DNA of 64,000 nucleotides from Woeseiaceae bacterium (GTDB lineage: Bacteria > Pseudomonadota > Gammaproteobacteria > Steroidobacterales > Woeseiaceae), in NCBI GenBank assembly GCA_028277185.1, contig JANQGQ010000043.1, forward strand, positions 19,978 to 83,977. Reading direction: 5' to 3'. The position numbers and the translations under genes were made by a program. Shown here piece after piece: positions 26,600-34,400 of this stretch. How positions within the stretch are numbered: the first letter of the stretch is position 1; each line of letters begins with the position of its first letter. The notes beneath the pieces are model-generated. The model ran no database searches, was not told the origin of the DNA, and saw only the letters and a list, made by a program, of their open reading frames with translations.

Positions 26600-27538
26600 A
26601 TGCACCTGCCACAAGTCGAATCCGAAGCTGATCTGCGCGAGATTCTGTTCGAGCGCGTTCGAGCCTTCGACCGAATAGTCCCCCTCAGTAGGCCCGATCC
26701 CGACCGAAAATGGCTGCATGTATCGGCGATGCAGAAAAGCATACGCCGGGGTCATGCCGAGGCCGCAATGGTCGCTGCCGACTCCCTGCTACAGACCGAC
26801 CCGCGCTACCTGTGGCGCAGGCTCAAGGTCGTGGCGCTTGAGGACTGCTACGGCGACCCGCTGGCGTGTGCGTTGGTCATGCTCGCGGTCCGCGACTCGA
26901 ATTTTCGACGCAAGCTCGGCGAGCGCAGGGTGCTGGCGGCACTGGTTGCCGGGCTGGCCGAGGGGGTGAAGTGCAGAGACCTTACCCACCTGCTGCTGCT
27001 GAACAGGATTAAGCCGCCGAATCCGCAGATGTGGGCGAAATACGTAGACGGCCTCGACATGCCATGGATCACGAAGTATCTGGCGCTAAAAGGCCGCAAC
27101 GCCGAGCACTTGGGCGCACAGATACCGCTGTTACATCGGAAGATGCCCGAGCACACCGAAATCATCGACATGCCTCCCGATCCAGCAGGCGACACTGTTA
27201 TTGGCGGCGTCTTGGCCGCTGCTTACGACCAGCACGCAACGGAAGGGAAGCGCAGCCTGTTGTACTTCTCGAAAGCCTGCGGTCCGCTCCGTGAGTTTTA
27301 CAAACGCAACGCCCTCGACGTAGGGCGGACCCTCGGCATATCGGTGTTCTTCATCGAGGGGCGCGTGACAGACAGGAAGCTGACGTGGGATGGGCAGGCT
27401 GAGCTGTGTCAGTCGTCCCGAATCCGCACCTCCATGCACACAGGGTTCCAGTCAGTCGAGCAGATAGAGGAAGTCCGCCGAATCGTCTCCGAGTACAGGG
27501 AGCTATTGAACGAATGCAGGCGGCGCGTCATTTCGTGA
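26600..27538 (+). CDS. Stand-alone protein like the RarA/MgsA C-terminal domain
   Basis: Residues about 20-90 (WLHVSAMQKSIRRGHAEAAM, then DPRYLWRRLKVVALEDCYGDPLACALVML) closely follow the C-terminal clamp-loader-like region of RarA/MgsA, where the text reads K-S-x-R-G-S-D and RRL-x-x-x-A-x-EDIG-x-ADP. The N-terminal AAA+ module is absent: there is no Walker A motif. The remaining about 220 residues are unrecognised. Similar tail-only proteins occur in phages and may bind SSB or DNA polymerase subunits. The start at ATG 26600 is chosen; a GTG at 26585 is possible. Confidence 0.55.
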   Translation: MHLPQVESEADLREILFERVRAFDRIVPLSRPDPDRKWLHVSAMQKSIRRGHAEAAMVAADSLLQTDPRYLWRRLKVVALEDCYGDPLACALVMLAVRDSNFRRKLGERRVLAALVAGLAEGVKCRDLTHLLLLNRIKPPNPQMWAKYVDGLDMPWITKYLALKGRNAEHLGAQIPLLHRKMPEHTEIIDMPPDPAGDTVIGGVLAAAYDQHATEGKRSLLYFSKACGPLREFYKRNALDVGRTLGISVFFIEGRVTDRKLTWDGQAELCQSSRIRTSMHTGFQSVEQIEEVRRIVSEYRELLNECRRRVIS

Positions 27539-27630
27539 TCGGCCCGACGACTCACCGCATTAGCTTTGACTGCATAGCCGAATGAGTTGAGAAACGTTCC
27601 TCGTCACTCCACCCAAGCGAGGTAGTTGAA

Positions 27631-27990
27631 ATGGCTCAGAAGAAGAACCCCTTAGTCATCGGCGGCAGCACGTACATCAACGGCAAATTCGTCAGCAAGC
27701 GCCACGTGGCACAGGCTCTAAACGACGCTGGCTTTGTGGTGTTGGCGAAGCCCCCGAAGGATGCTGACGCTGATCTTGCGTTGGGCCGAATCCTCGGAAA
27801 GCGCGAGCACATCGGTCTGCAAACGCTCGCCAAGAAGCGAGGTATGACTGTCAAGTCAATCGACGATCTGATGAAAACTGCTAGAGCAAAGTCGGCGCTG
27901 GCGAAAGTTCTCAGAGCATCAGACCGCAAGTTGCTCGCCAGCGAGTCGAAGCTGCTCGACGAACTTACCCCGAAGAAAAAGTCAGCTTGA
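27631..27990 (+). CDS. Hypothetical basic protein
   Basis: The 119-residue protein has a clear ribosome site (GAGGTAGTTGAA) and is rich in lysine. The first half (GGSTYINGKFVSKRHVAQALNDAGFVVLAKPPKDADADLALGRILGKREHIGLQTLAKKRG) could contain a helix-turn-helix. The second half is helical. It is followed by a clean intrinsic terminator, so it closes an operon. No family is recognised. Confidence 0.5.
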   Translation: MAQKKNPLVIGGSTYINGKFVSKRHVAQALNDAGFVVLAKPPKDADADLALGRILGKREHIGLQTLAKKRGMTVKSIDDLMKTARAKSALAKVLRASDRKLLASESKLLDELTPKKKSA

Positions 27991-27999
27991 CTGACTCTT

Positions 28000-28024
28000 G
28001 GCCCTGTATTCGCGGGGCCTTTCT
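28000..28024 (+). terminator. Intrinsic terminator
   Basis: The GGCCC (28000-28004) / GGGCC (28015-28019) stem is followed by TTTCT, just after the stop of the 119-residue gene. Stem and T-run are short but well placed. Confidence 0.6.
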
Positions 28025-28310
28025 GTGTTCAGTAATCTTATCCCCATCCCTAGCTGGAAAAGCCCGTAAAAGACCGCTCATTGAGCCAAACGGCGAACCT
28101 CTTAGACTTCCCTTCTGAAATTAGCTGCACTGAGCAACCGTTGCGTTTGTCGCATCTCGATACGCTGAAAAATATTTGTCGCAGAGTTTGACAGTGGAGT
28201 TTGGCAGAGCGAAAATATTCAAGACTTCCACGAGGGAAGTCGCACGAGCTAATGAATAGAGGCGTGTAGCCGCCCGAGACTAGCGGAACCTCAGCGTTCC
28301 CAAACCTGAA
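28025..28310. other. Leader/intergenic stretch before the small regulators
   Basis: About 290 bases without a gene. It contains a degenerate sixth copy of the element palindrome (TGAAATTAGCTGCA, 28116-28129, three mismatches to the consensus). The region probably holds the promoter for the 28.4-32.9 kb operon. Confidence 0.35.
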
Positions 28311-28361
28311 AGCTCAAGCAAAGACACGACGTAACGAGTCGCGGTCGGCTTGGGCTTTTTG
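28311..28361 (+). terminator. Hairpin with T-run upstream of the winged-helix gene
   Basis: AGCTCAAGC (28311-28319) pairs with GCTTGGGCT (28348-28356) with one G-U pair and is followed by a run of T. It sits 50 bases before the start of the winged-helix gene, on the same strand. It could therefore attenuate that operon or insulate it from upstream reading. Confidence 0.5.
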
Positions 28362-28407
28362 TTTGCCCGCCTGCCGCGAACCCCGATAACCACTGGAGGT
28401 TCGCAAG

Positions 28408-28635
28408 ATGAAGATTTCCCCCGCCGATGGACGGCTGCTTGCCGTACTGTCACAGCCATATGCACCCACCGACTTGCGCGAAATCGCAAAGGCGGCGGGC
28501 TTGAGCATGGCGCATACGAGCACACGTCTGTGTCTGCTTGAAAAAGTCGGCCTACTTCGCGTGGAGCGTAAACCTACGGGTCGGCGTGGTCCGCCCGCCC
28601 GGTCGAAGATCGAGGTCGTAGCGAACGCATCATGA
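28408..28635 (+). CDS. Small winged helix-turn-helix regulator
   Basis: The 75-residue protein consists of a winged HTH: DGRLLAVLSQPYAPTDLREIAKAAGLSMAHTSTRLCLLEKVGLLRVERKPTGRRGPPARSKIEV. The wing GRRGPPA is typical of MarR/ArsR/Rrf2-like DNA binders. The GGAGGTTCGCAAG site is a good RBS. It is a candidate regulator for the repeated palindrome in this element, without proof. Confidence 0.65.
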   Translation: MKISPADGRLLAVLSQPYAPTDLREIAKAAGLSMAHTSTRLCLLEKVGLLRVERKPTGRRGPPARSKIEVVANAS

Positions 28636-28666
28636 CAAACGAGAAAGCCGAATAAGGATACTCAGC

Positions 28667-28903
28667 ATGAAACTGACAGTCACACTGAACGAAGAAGACC
28701 TTCGCCTACTGGAGTACCTAACAGGCCATGACCGCAAGCAATTTGTGGATCGGCCAAAAGCTGTTGAGCGTGTACTTAAGATCGCCCTCAGCGCGTGGGC
28801 GGATAAGAAATCACTTGCCGCGCTGCGGTCGGCGCAAGCCGCAAACAAATCAGCACTCGAAAAACGGTACGAGCTGTTTCCGAGGCTGCGCAAGTCGGCG
28901 TGA
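28667..28903 (+). CDS. Ribbon-helix-helix-like small protein
   Basis: The 78-residue protein starts with a beta strand (MKLTVTLNEEDLRLLEYL) followed by two helices (AVERVLKIALSAWADKK), the layout of Arc/CopG-type ribbon-helix-helix proteins. The tail is basic. It lies 31 bases after the winged-helix gene. A role as DNA-binding accessory or antitoxin is possible; there is no toxin next to it. Confidence 0.45.
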   Translation: MKLTVTLNEEDLRLLEYLTGHDRKQFVDRPKAVERVLKIALSAWADKKSLAALRSAQAANKSALEKRYELFPRLRKSA

Positions 28904-28985
28904 CCCAGAAGAACGAAAGCCCCACATGTTCTCAGCACGACGGGGCTTCGCAGGGGCAGTGATCGTCTAAGCAAGGACTCACTAC

Positions 28986-29876
28986 ATGACAAATGATAGC
29001 AACTTAAAACCTGACCGTAAATTGTCACGCGGCGATCGGTTGATTAACTGGGTGACAGATGCACCCGTAAGCGGAACAGACAAGCTCGTAATGCTCGCAC
29101 TAAGTCGTTCCGTTGGTAAGAACAGCGAACGCAAGGGTGGCACGTTTCTCGTGTGGCCCGGAAAGGGTGAGATCGCTAGTAGGTGTGGTCTTGGACGCAC
29201 GACTGTCTATGAATCGCTGAAGAGGCTTCAAGAACTCGGGTACATCGAACAGAGTGTGCGCCGCAAAGATGGCTACCGCGAGTCTCACGAATACCTTTTG
29301 CTGAAGGTCCCATGTTCGGCTCCTGAACACGGCCATGTTCGCCTCCCGAACACTCCATGTTCGGCTCCTGCCGATGAAGGGGGCTCAGTGAAGGGGACAC
29401 AAGAGAAGGGGGATTTTGCGGGTGACCCCGCAGAAGCATCCCCGGAGATTTCTGTCATTCCCTTCGGGGAGAAGGAGAGGAAGTTCCTCAAATCGACGTA
29501 TGCCCTTACCTGCACAAACGCGAAGGAAGGAAAACAGCGCAAAGACTTCCGCCAGAAGCTAGACGAAGTGTTAACCGATACTGGCTTCACCGTCGAAGAA
29601 GCGGAGAGCTGGGTGGTACTCGAATGGAAGCTGTACCGCATGGTTTCCGAGAAGGGCATGAACTTCTGGAACTCTCCTGCGACTCCCAGCCCCGGCTATG
29701 CTCTGCGCACCGTAAAGACGGTCCCCGATTTTCTACAAGCGGTCACCGAAGCGGATGCCCCGGCAAAGACCATCGTGGACGCGACAGACATCACGGCCTC
29801 CGACTGCAACCCTGACATTTTCAGCAAGCCAATCAACTACGAATTGCTAGATATCTTCAAGGAGGAAGCAGCATGA
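28986..29876 (+). CDS. HTH replication/regulatory protein (HTH_36 type)
   Basis: The 296-residue protein has a winged HTH at about 25-105 (SGTDKLVMLALSRSVG, then GEIASRCGLGRTTVYESLKRLQELGYIEQSVRRKDGYRESHEYLL). HTH_36-type domains are found in replication initiators of phages and plasmids. A linker with two near-repeats (PCSAPEHGHVRLPNTPCSAP) follows, and then an unknown C-terminal part (FLKSTYALTCTNAKEGKQRKDF). It overlaps the next gene by 4 bases. The replication role is inferred from the family only. Confidence 0.6.
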   Translation: MTNDSNLKPDRKLSRGDRLINWVTDAPVSGTDKLVMLALSRSVGKNSERKGGTFLVWPGKGEIASRCGLGRTTVYESLKRLQELGYIEQSVRRKDGYRESHEYLLLKVPCSAPEHGHVRLPNTPCSAPADEGGSVKGTQEKGDFAGDPAEASPEISVIPFGEKERKFLKSTYALTCTNAKEGKQRKDFRQKLDEVLTDTGFTVEEAESWVVLEWKLYRMVSEKGMNFWNSPATPSPGYALRTVKTVPDFLQAVTEADAPAKTIVDATDITASDCNPDIFSKPINYELLDIFKEEAA

Positions 29877-30331
29877 CTGAGGAATGGAAGCCCGTCATTG
29901 GCTATGAAGGCCAATACCGCGTTAGCGATACCGGCCTTGTTGCTGGCGTAACCCGCAAGTTGGTAGACGGTCGGACGTACAAGGGTCGGATGCTGCGGCC
30001 AAGTGGTAGGAAGGACGGTCACACACACATTGTGTTATCGCACGGTGGGGAGAAGCGCACGTATCAGGTCGCTCGTTTGGTCTATACGGCGTTTGTAGGG
30101 CCGATTCCGAAGAATCACTACATCCTCTTCAATGACGGTGATCCGAAAAAAAACCACGTCTCGAATCTCGCGCTACACGTACCGTGCCCGAATACTGACC
30201 CGAAACTGGAGCCGAGGGACAAAGAACGCATCAGGGCACTTCGTAACCAGGGAATTGCGCTCAAGGAGATTGCGAGCTTTTTCGGTGTGTCGGAATCCTT
30301 TGTGAGCATGGTCGCCACAGGTAAGCGGTGA
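29873..30331 (+). CDS. NUMOD4-domain protein with degenerate HNH region
   Basis: The first 45 residues (EEWKPVIGYEGQYRVSDTGLVAGV) are a NUMOD4 DNA-binding module. The middle (TYQVARLVYTAFVGPIPKNH, then FNDGDPKKNHVSNLALHV) follows the HNH endonuclease plan. However, the catalytic H-x-D-G reads F-N-D-G, so cleavage is doubtful. The C-terminus is a simple HTH (RIRALRNQGIALKEIASFFGVSESFVSMVATGKR) of the kind found in phage HNH proteins. It may have become a DNA-binding regulator. Its ATG overlaps the upstream stop by 4 bases. Confidence 0.7.
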   Translation: MTEEWKPVIGYEGQYRVSDTGLVAGVTRKLVDGRTYKGRMLRPSGRKDGHTHIVLSHGGEKRTYQVARLVYTAFVGPIPKNHYILFNDGDPKKNHVSNLALHVPCPNTDPKLEPRDKERIRALRNQGIALKEIASFFGVSESFVSMVATGKR

Positions 30332-30333
30332 TA

Positions 30334-30347
30334 TGCAATTAACTGCA
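30334..30347. promoter_or_regulatory. Element palindrome copy 1, TGCAATTAACTGCA
   Basis: One of five 14-bp sites; it differs by one transition from the consensus TGCAATTAATTGCA. It lies 73 bases before the HTH gene at 30420, and a TTGACA sits 15 bases downstream. Confidence 0.6.
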
Positions 30348-30419
30348 CTCTACTGAGAGAGTTTTGACAAACCGATGTATTAACTTGAGTGACCATTTTG
30401 AAAAAGCGATAAGTGAATA

Positions 30420-30866
30420 ATGGAAGTGACAGTTGGAAGTTTTGCGCGTCGTGAGTTGCAGGCGAACCGTCAGCAACCCATTCGTGCGGGCGCGCTTCTG
30501 GACGAAGTGACGAAATTGTTCCGGATCGGCCCTGCTGCTGCTCGTCGGACGTTTCGCCCAATGTTGGCAATGGAGTCGTCCGGCAGCCTCCCTGCTGTGT
30601 ATTCACGGGCGGCGATTGCGGATTGGCTAACCAAAGAAAACGGTAGGCCCATCCACTATCCGGAATCCCCACTTTTGACGGACGTAGAGGCTGTTCTTGC
30701 GTTGATCGAACTGGGCCAGCCTCTTACGTCTGCGTCGCTACGTACGTACCGCTGCAAGGGCTTCGAGCACTACGGTCCACCATACATCCGGGTTGGTCGT
30801 GCAATCCGGTACCAGATGTCTGATTTGACAAGTTGGGTACAGAAACGGAAGCCCAAGAGGAAGTAG
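30420..30866 (+). CDS. Two-part HTH protein, excisionase-like C-terminus
   Basis: The 148-residue protein has an N-terminal unknown helical half (ARRELQANRQQPIRAGALLDEVTKLF) and a C-terminal MerR/excisionase-type helix-turn-helix (LTSASLRTYRCKGFEHYGPPYIRVGRAIRYQMSDLTSWVQKRKPKRK). The arrangement Y-x-R-V-G-R-x-I-R-Y-x-x-S-D-L-x-x-W is the classic helix-turn-helix_17 signature. It might act as the excision or directionality factor of the element. It is followed 3 bases later by the XkdF-like gene. Confidence 0.6.
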   Translation: MEVTVGSFARRELQANRQQPIRAGALLDEVTKLFRIGPAAARRTFRPMLAMESSGSLPAVYSRAAIADWLTKENGRPIHYPESPLLTDVEAVLALIELGQPLTSASLRTYRCKGFEHYGPPYIRVGRAIRYQMSDLTSWVQKRKPKRK

Positions 30867-30869
30867 GAA

Positions 30870-32150
30870 ATGGGAACAAGCATTCCACGCAGCAGGATGA
30901 CAGCAACGCAATTGTCGAAGGTCTTGCACAAAGAACGTTTGGGCAAAGCGATGCAGCTCTGTGCCGAATGCAATCCGGGCCTGACTGCGGATGCGATGGC
31001 GGCTGTACGCAAACGGATGGATGCGCTTCCGCTTGAACGCATGAGTCAGACCGCCATCGACGAAAAGATGGCCGATGCTGTCGCTACTGTGCTCAGTCGT
31101 CCCTCGGCAAATCAGTTCGCAAAGTCTGTTCGCATCGCGAAGTTCGATGAAGAGAAGATGCTGGCGAGTGCGGTCGTTTATCTGCCTAACGAGATCGATA
31201 CGCAGGGTGACTTTATTGGGCCGGAGGAACTGGAGAAAGCTGCCTTCAAGTTCATGGAGTCCGGTAACACGACTAACGTGGACATCGAACACAGTCTGCG
31301 TCCGACAGGATCGGTCGTTGTGGAGAGCTACATTGCAAAACAGGCCGATCCGCTCTTTTCAGAAGGCTCGTGGGTTGCAACCATCAAAGCAACCCCGGAG
31401 GTCTGGGAAGACATCAAGGCTGGCACATTGAACGGCTTCAGCATTTTCGGAGATGGAAACCGCACGCCGGTTGTTAAGGACGGCCGGAAGGTCAATGAGC
31501 TGTCGAACGTCAGTGTCACGCATATCAGTCTCGTACGGCGCGGAGCGAATCGTCAGCAGTTCGAGGTCATCAAGACGGCAGCAAAGCCGAACGGAAAACC
31601 ACTTTTGAATCCGGGAAATGGAAAGACTATGAGCAAGAAGATTGATGTAGAGGCGATTGCCACTGCGGTCGCCAAGAGTGTCGAGAATGCCTTGAATGGC
31701 GAGTCCTCGGTACAGAAGGAAGGCCGGGAAGGAGTTCGCAAGACAGCAGTCCAGATCGAACGGTTGCAAGCCGAGCTACACACGCTAAACCAGCGGTTGC
31801 TGACATTGTGGTCTAGTTCCGCTCCGGGCAACCTACGTGCGCAGGAGCAGCGGTTGCTCGCAATGATCGAGGCGAAAGAGGCCGAACTGGCATCACTGCG
31901 CTCGCCGCAAGATTTGTCCGATGCTTTCGCCTTCAGGGGAGGACAGAGCTTCACTGCTGGCAACGACCTTCAGACCGAGGCCGAGCGTCGCTCGAACATG
32001 GGCGTCCAGTTTCCCTCGAACGAAGCGGACCCATCCCCAACGGTATCGCCGCCAACGGTGGACGGCCTCAGCAAATCGGCGATGGGATCGAATCAGGAAT
32101 CGGACGACGGAAAGAAGATTGAGGGCAAGGGCTTCGGCCTAACGCTCTAA
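30870..32150 (+). CDS. XkdF-type phage prohead protease homologue
   Basis: In the 426-residue protein, residues about 90-215 match the XkdF/S78-like prohead protease: ASAVVYLPNEIDTQGDFIGP, then EKAAFKFMES, VDIEHSL, SEGSWVATIKATPEVWEDIKAG and GFSIFG. The D-x-Q-G-D-F and H-residue segments are where the active site lies in the family. A long C-terminal extension contains a coiled coil (IERLQAELHTLNQRLLTLW, and AQEQRLLAMIEAKEAELASL). In phages this protease cleaves scaffold and capsid during head maturation, but the element has no capsid, portal or terminase gene. It may act on a helper phage's heads or be repurposed. Confidence 0.7.
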   Translation: MGTSIPRSRMTATQLSKVLHKERLGKAMQLCAECNPGLTADAMAAVRKRMDALPLERMSQTAIDEKMADAVATVLSRPSANQFAKSVRIAKFDEEKMLASAVVYLPNEIDTQGDFIGPEELEKAAFKFMESGNTTNVDIEHSLRPTGSVVVESYIAKQADPLFSEGSWVATIKATPEVWEDIKAGTLNGFSIFGDGNRTPVVKDGRKVNELSNVSVTHISLVRRGANRQQFEVIKTAAKPNGKPLLNPGNGKTMSKKIDVEAIATAVAKSVENALNGESSVQKEGREGVRKTAVQIERLQAELHTLNQRLLTLWSSSAPGNLRAQEQRLLAMIEAKEAELASLRSPQDLSDAFAFRGGQSFTAGNDLQTEAERRSNMGVQFPSNEADPSPTVSPPTVDGLSKSAMGSNQESDDGKKIEGKGFGLTL

Positions 32151-32307
32151 GGTTGCCCGCCTGACGTGCTACGCCCTAACCACTACCGGGCGAGAGTCTA
32201 CCCCTCCGAGGCACGTCAGGCGGCATTTGAATACGGTCGGTGCGGGAGAGTTGCCTCTTTTCTCCTGAGAAAGCTAAGTCGTCCAAGCTGTCCTGTGCCG
32301 ACCGTTT

Positions 32308-32321
32308 TGCAATTAGTTGCA
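32308..32321. promoter_or_regulatory. Element palindrome copy 2, TGCAATTAGTTGCA
   Basis: One transition from the consensus. It ends 8 bases before the ATG of the small gene at 32330, so binding here would also cover the ribosome site. Confidence 0.55.
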
Positions 32322-32329
32322 GGTAGATC

Positions 32330-32530
32330 ATGGGAAGTATCGAACCAGCATGGGAACCAGACGTAGACGACCTTCCGGATGAGGTCGTCGTCGATTTCGA
32401 TCAGCCCGAAGAATGCCTGCGAGTGATTCTGATGAAGGTTCTCATGGAGCTACGGACCACGAATGCGCTGCTGAACACGCTGACTCAGCAGGACGCCCTA
32501 ATGTCACGGCGGACTATCGATGCCGAATAA
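32330..32530 (+). CDS. Small acidic hypothetical protein
   Basis: The 66-residue protein is strongly acidic at its start (EPDVDDLPDEVVVDFDQPEE) and helical at the end (LRVILMKVLMELRTTNALLNTLTQQDALM). Its stop overlaps the following NUMOD4 gene by 11 bases. No family is recognised. It begins right behind a copy of the element palindrome. Confidence 0.5.
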   Translation: MGSIEPAWEPDVDDLPDEVVVDFDQPEECLRVILMKVLMELRTTNALLNTLTQQDALMSRRTIDAE

Positions 32531-32894
32531 TGCACCAACGTGGGACGACATCCTCCGGATGATGCGCGAGCAAGGGGCGGATGATCCTAGCCTGCTTGAA
32601 GGTCTGTACGGTGACAGCGAGTCGTGGGCGCCTCTTCCGGAATTCGAGAGTCTCTACGAGTTTTCCGACTGCGGGCGGGTGCGAAATCGAAAGTCGGGGC
32701 GAATCCTGAAAACCGAGACGCGAAACGGTAAGGAATGCTTCAACCTAATAAAGAGCGGCATCAAGCACCGTCGCTACATGGTAGAGCTACTAGATCAGAC
32801 TTTTCCGAATCCAGTCCGTGAGCGGTATGAGGCTTTACAACTGAAAATCGCGGCATCGATCCAAGAATTGCCCACGGACGCTGACTCCATTTGA
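32520..32894 (+). CDS. Second NUMOD4-domain protein
   Basis: The 124-residue protein carries a NUMOD4-like module (ESWAPLPEFESLYEFSDCGRVRN, then KSGRILKTETRNGKECFNL). It has no HNH or other nuclease motif. The sequence before it, TWDDILRMMREQGADD, is unrecognised. It is probably a DNA-binding remnant of a homing-type nuclease or a regulator. It overlaps the preceding small gene. Confidence 0.6.
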   Translation: MPNNAPTWDDILRMMREQGADDPSLLEGLYGDSESWAPLPEFESLYEFSDCGRVRNRKSGRILKTETRNGKECFNLIKSGIKHRRYMVELLDQTFPNPVRERYEALQLKIAASIQELPTDADSI

Positions 32895-33090
32895 AAATCG
32901 TTTGTCGAAAGCGAGGCGTTCATTTGATAATCCACAAATGAATCGGCAAACGTGCTTTTCGGTCGAAGCTTTCGCTTTGCGTTGTATATCAATCGCGTAG
33001 ACGCTTCGGAGTTTGGCAAACGCTACGTCACGACAGTCAAATGAACGAGTACAGGGGGAATCGACAATCGGAATAGTGATTCATGCGTCG
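32895..33090. other. Gap between convergent genes
   Basis: Nearly 200 bases. It contains the inverted repeat TTCATTTG (8 bp) / CAAATGAA around 32.92-32.95 kb, without a T-run, and other short repeats. I see no gene. Confidence 0.35.
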
Positions 33091-33642
33091 CTACTCCGTA
33101 CTCGGGTCAACCGTCTGGAGGGTAAGCCCGACTATGAATCTCGATCTGCCCTCCTTCATCTCGTGGATCGACAAGTACAGCGGGTCCACGTTGGGCAGCA
33201 GTGCCATCATGTCTGAGGCGCAGGCTGCGGTTACCCAAGCGTAGCCGGACCATGCGTTGACGCCCCGGACCTTCTCTATGTTCCCGATGCCTTTCGGCAC
33301 GTTATAGACGGGGACTGCCTCGCCCCGCTTCTTCTGATACTTACGGCTGCCGCTCTCGTCGATGACGTGGCAATCATCCAGCGTCATGTCGAACGTCCCC
33401 TGATGCGGCTCGTGGCCGTAGACCGTTAGATGTAGGGGCTGGTCCGCCCGCTCCTCCGGCCAGACTACGGAGGCTTCGATCTCGATGTGCGAGCCAAACC
33501 CGTAGACTAGAGCCTCGGGGCGACGGTGCCTGCTGTCCCTGACTTGATAGTTAATGGACGCCTCTACGCTCGCTGAGTAGTCCTCTACCCGTAGCGAAAG
33601 GAATTCGTACTCAGCTCTCTTGCTCTTCTTCTTTCGTGCCAT
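33091..33642 (-). CDS. Hypothetical protein
   Basis: The ATG at 33642 follows GGAGGGTGTC. The 183-residue protein begins with a basic N-terminus (MARKKKSKRAEYEF). A beta-rich middle follows (GFGSHIEIEASVVW, then LHLTVYGHEPHQGTFDMTLDD). No family is recognised. The upstream frame extends much further but has no other good start. Divergent from the recombinase gene at 33769. Confidence 0.5.
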   Translation of the reverse strand: MARKKKSKRAEYEFLSLRVEDYSASVEASINYQVRDSRHRRPEALVYGFGSHIEIEASVVWPEERADQPLHLTVYGHEPHQGTFDMTLDDCHVIDESGSRKYQKKRGEAVPVYNVPKGIGNIEKVRGVNAWSGYAWVTAACASDMMALLPNVDPLYLSIHEMKEGRSRFIVGLTLQTVDPSTE

Positions 33643-33768
33643 GACACCCTCCAATGTGATCGGTCGCGCCACACTAGAAGGCTTCCTTTGACAAACGCAA
33701 CGCTTGAGGTGAGAACGAACGTAACTCCAGACAAAACAGTGATTCTGTCTGCACTTCGGAGACGCACG

Positions 33769-34302
33769 ATGCGCGAACGACGCTACTTGACCGAACCAGA
33801 GGTCTTGCAATTGATTGCAGCCGCCCGGCGGGGCCGCTATCCAGACCGAGACTCGCTGCTCATTGAGCTGATGTACCGCCACGGACTGCGGGCATCCGAG
33901 GCCGTAGGTCTCAGATGGTCTGATATTGACTGGCGGCGGGACCGCATATTGATCCGCAGGAAGAAGAACGGGAGAACGGGTACCCATCCCCTCTCCAATT
34001 CCGAACAGGCCCGCCTACAGACGCTCAGAGACGCCAATGACGCACCCGAGTACGTCTTTGCAGGTGAACGGGGGCCAATGCACCGCCAGAACGTAAACCG
34101 GATTGTGGCAGAGGCCGCAAAGACGGCGGAGCTTCCGGTCCGCGTTACCCCGCACAGCCTGAGACACGCCTGCGGGTTCGAGCTGGCAGACCGAAAAGTC
34201 GATGTCAGACGGATTCAGCAGTATCTCGGGCACCGATCTGTGAGCAGCACGATCCTGTACACCGACCTCGCGGGCCGGGCGCTGGATGACATCTGGGGCT
34301 AG
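33769..34302 (+). CDS. FimB-like short tyrosine recombinase
   Basis: The ATG at 33769 (MRERRYLTEPEVLQLI, with GGAG upstream) gives 177 residues, the size of FimB/FimE. Catalytic residues visible are R41 in RHGLRASE, H129 and R132 in PHSLRHACG, H155 in LGHRSVS and Y164 in LYTDLAG; a lysine in RRKKNGRTGT is the probable fifth. Members invert promoter segments or insert small elements. It is distinct from the integrase at 36876. A copy of the element palindrome lies inside its first codons. No invertible segment is obvious next to it. Confidence 0.8.
   Translation: MRERRYLTEPEVLQLIAAARRGRYPDRDSLLIELMYRHGLRASEAVGLRWSDIDWRRDRILIRRKKNGRTGTHPLSNSEQARLQTLRDANDAPEYVFAGERGPMHRQNVNRIVAEAAKTAELPVRVTPHSLRHACGFELADRKVDVRRIQQYLGHRSVSSTILYTDLAGRALDDIWG
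33806..33819. promoter_or_regulatory. Element palindrome copy 3, TGCAATTGATTGCA
   Basis: One transition from the consensus. It lies 37 bases into the recombinase gene, where a bound protein could block transcription. Confidence 0.5.
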
Positions 34303-34400
34303 ACGATAGAGGCTGCGGCGCGCTTTCCGGAAAAGGATAGCTGGAGTCCTGTCAGAAGTGTGAACCGCACCGTGGCGAAGTCGGTGCGAATGACTAATAC

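Noticed and set aside
26145..26612. Minus-strand open frame of 155 codons opposite the 84-residue gene
   Set aside because: No ribosome site. Cys/Ser/Arg-rich composition. The plus-strand gene has a good AAGGAG site.
20698..27568. 12-mer TTAGCTTTGACT occurring near 20.70 kb and 27.56 kb as a possible attachment repeat
   Set aside because: No tRNA or integrase context at either place, and no extended identity. Chance in AT-richer DNA is sufficient.
29300..29375. Near-repeats (GTTCGGCTCCTG type) in the HTH protein gene, considered as a CRISPR or iteron array
   Set aside because: Only two to three imperfect copies, in frame within coding sequence. They encode the PCSAP linker repeats. No CRISPR spacers or cas genes occur in the window.
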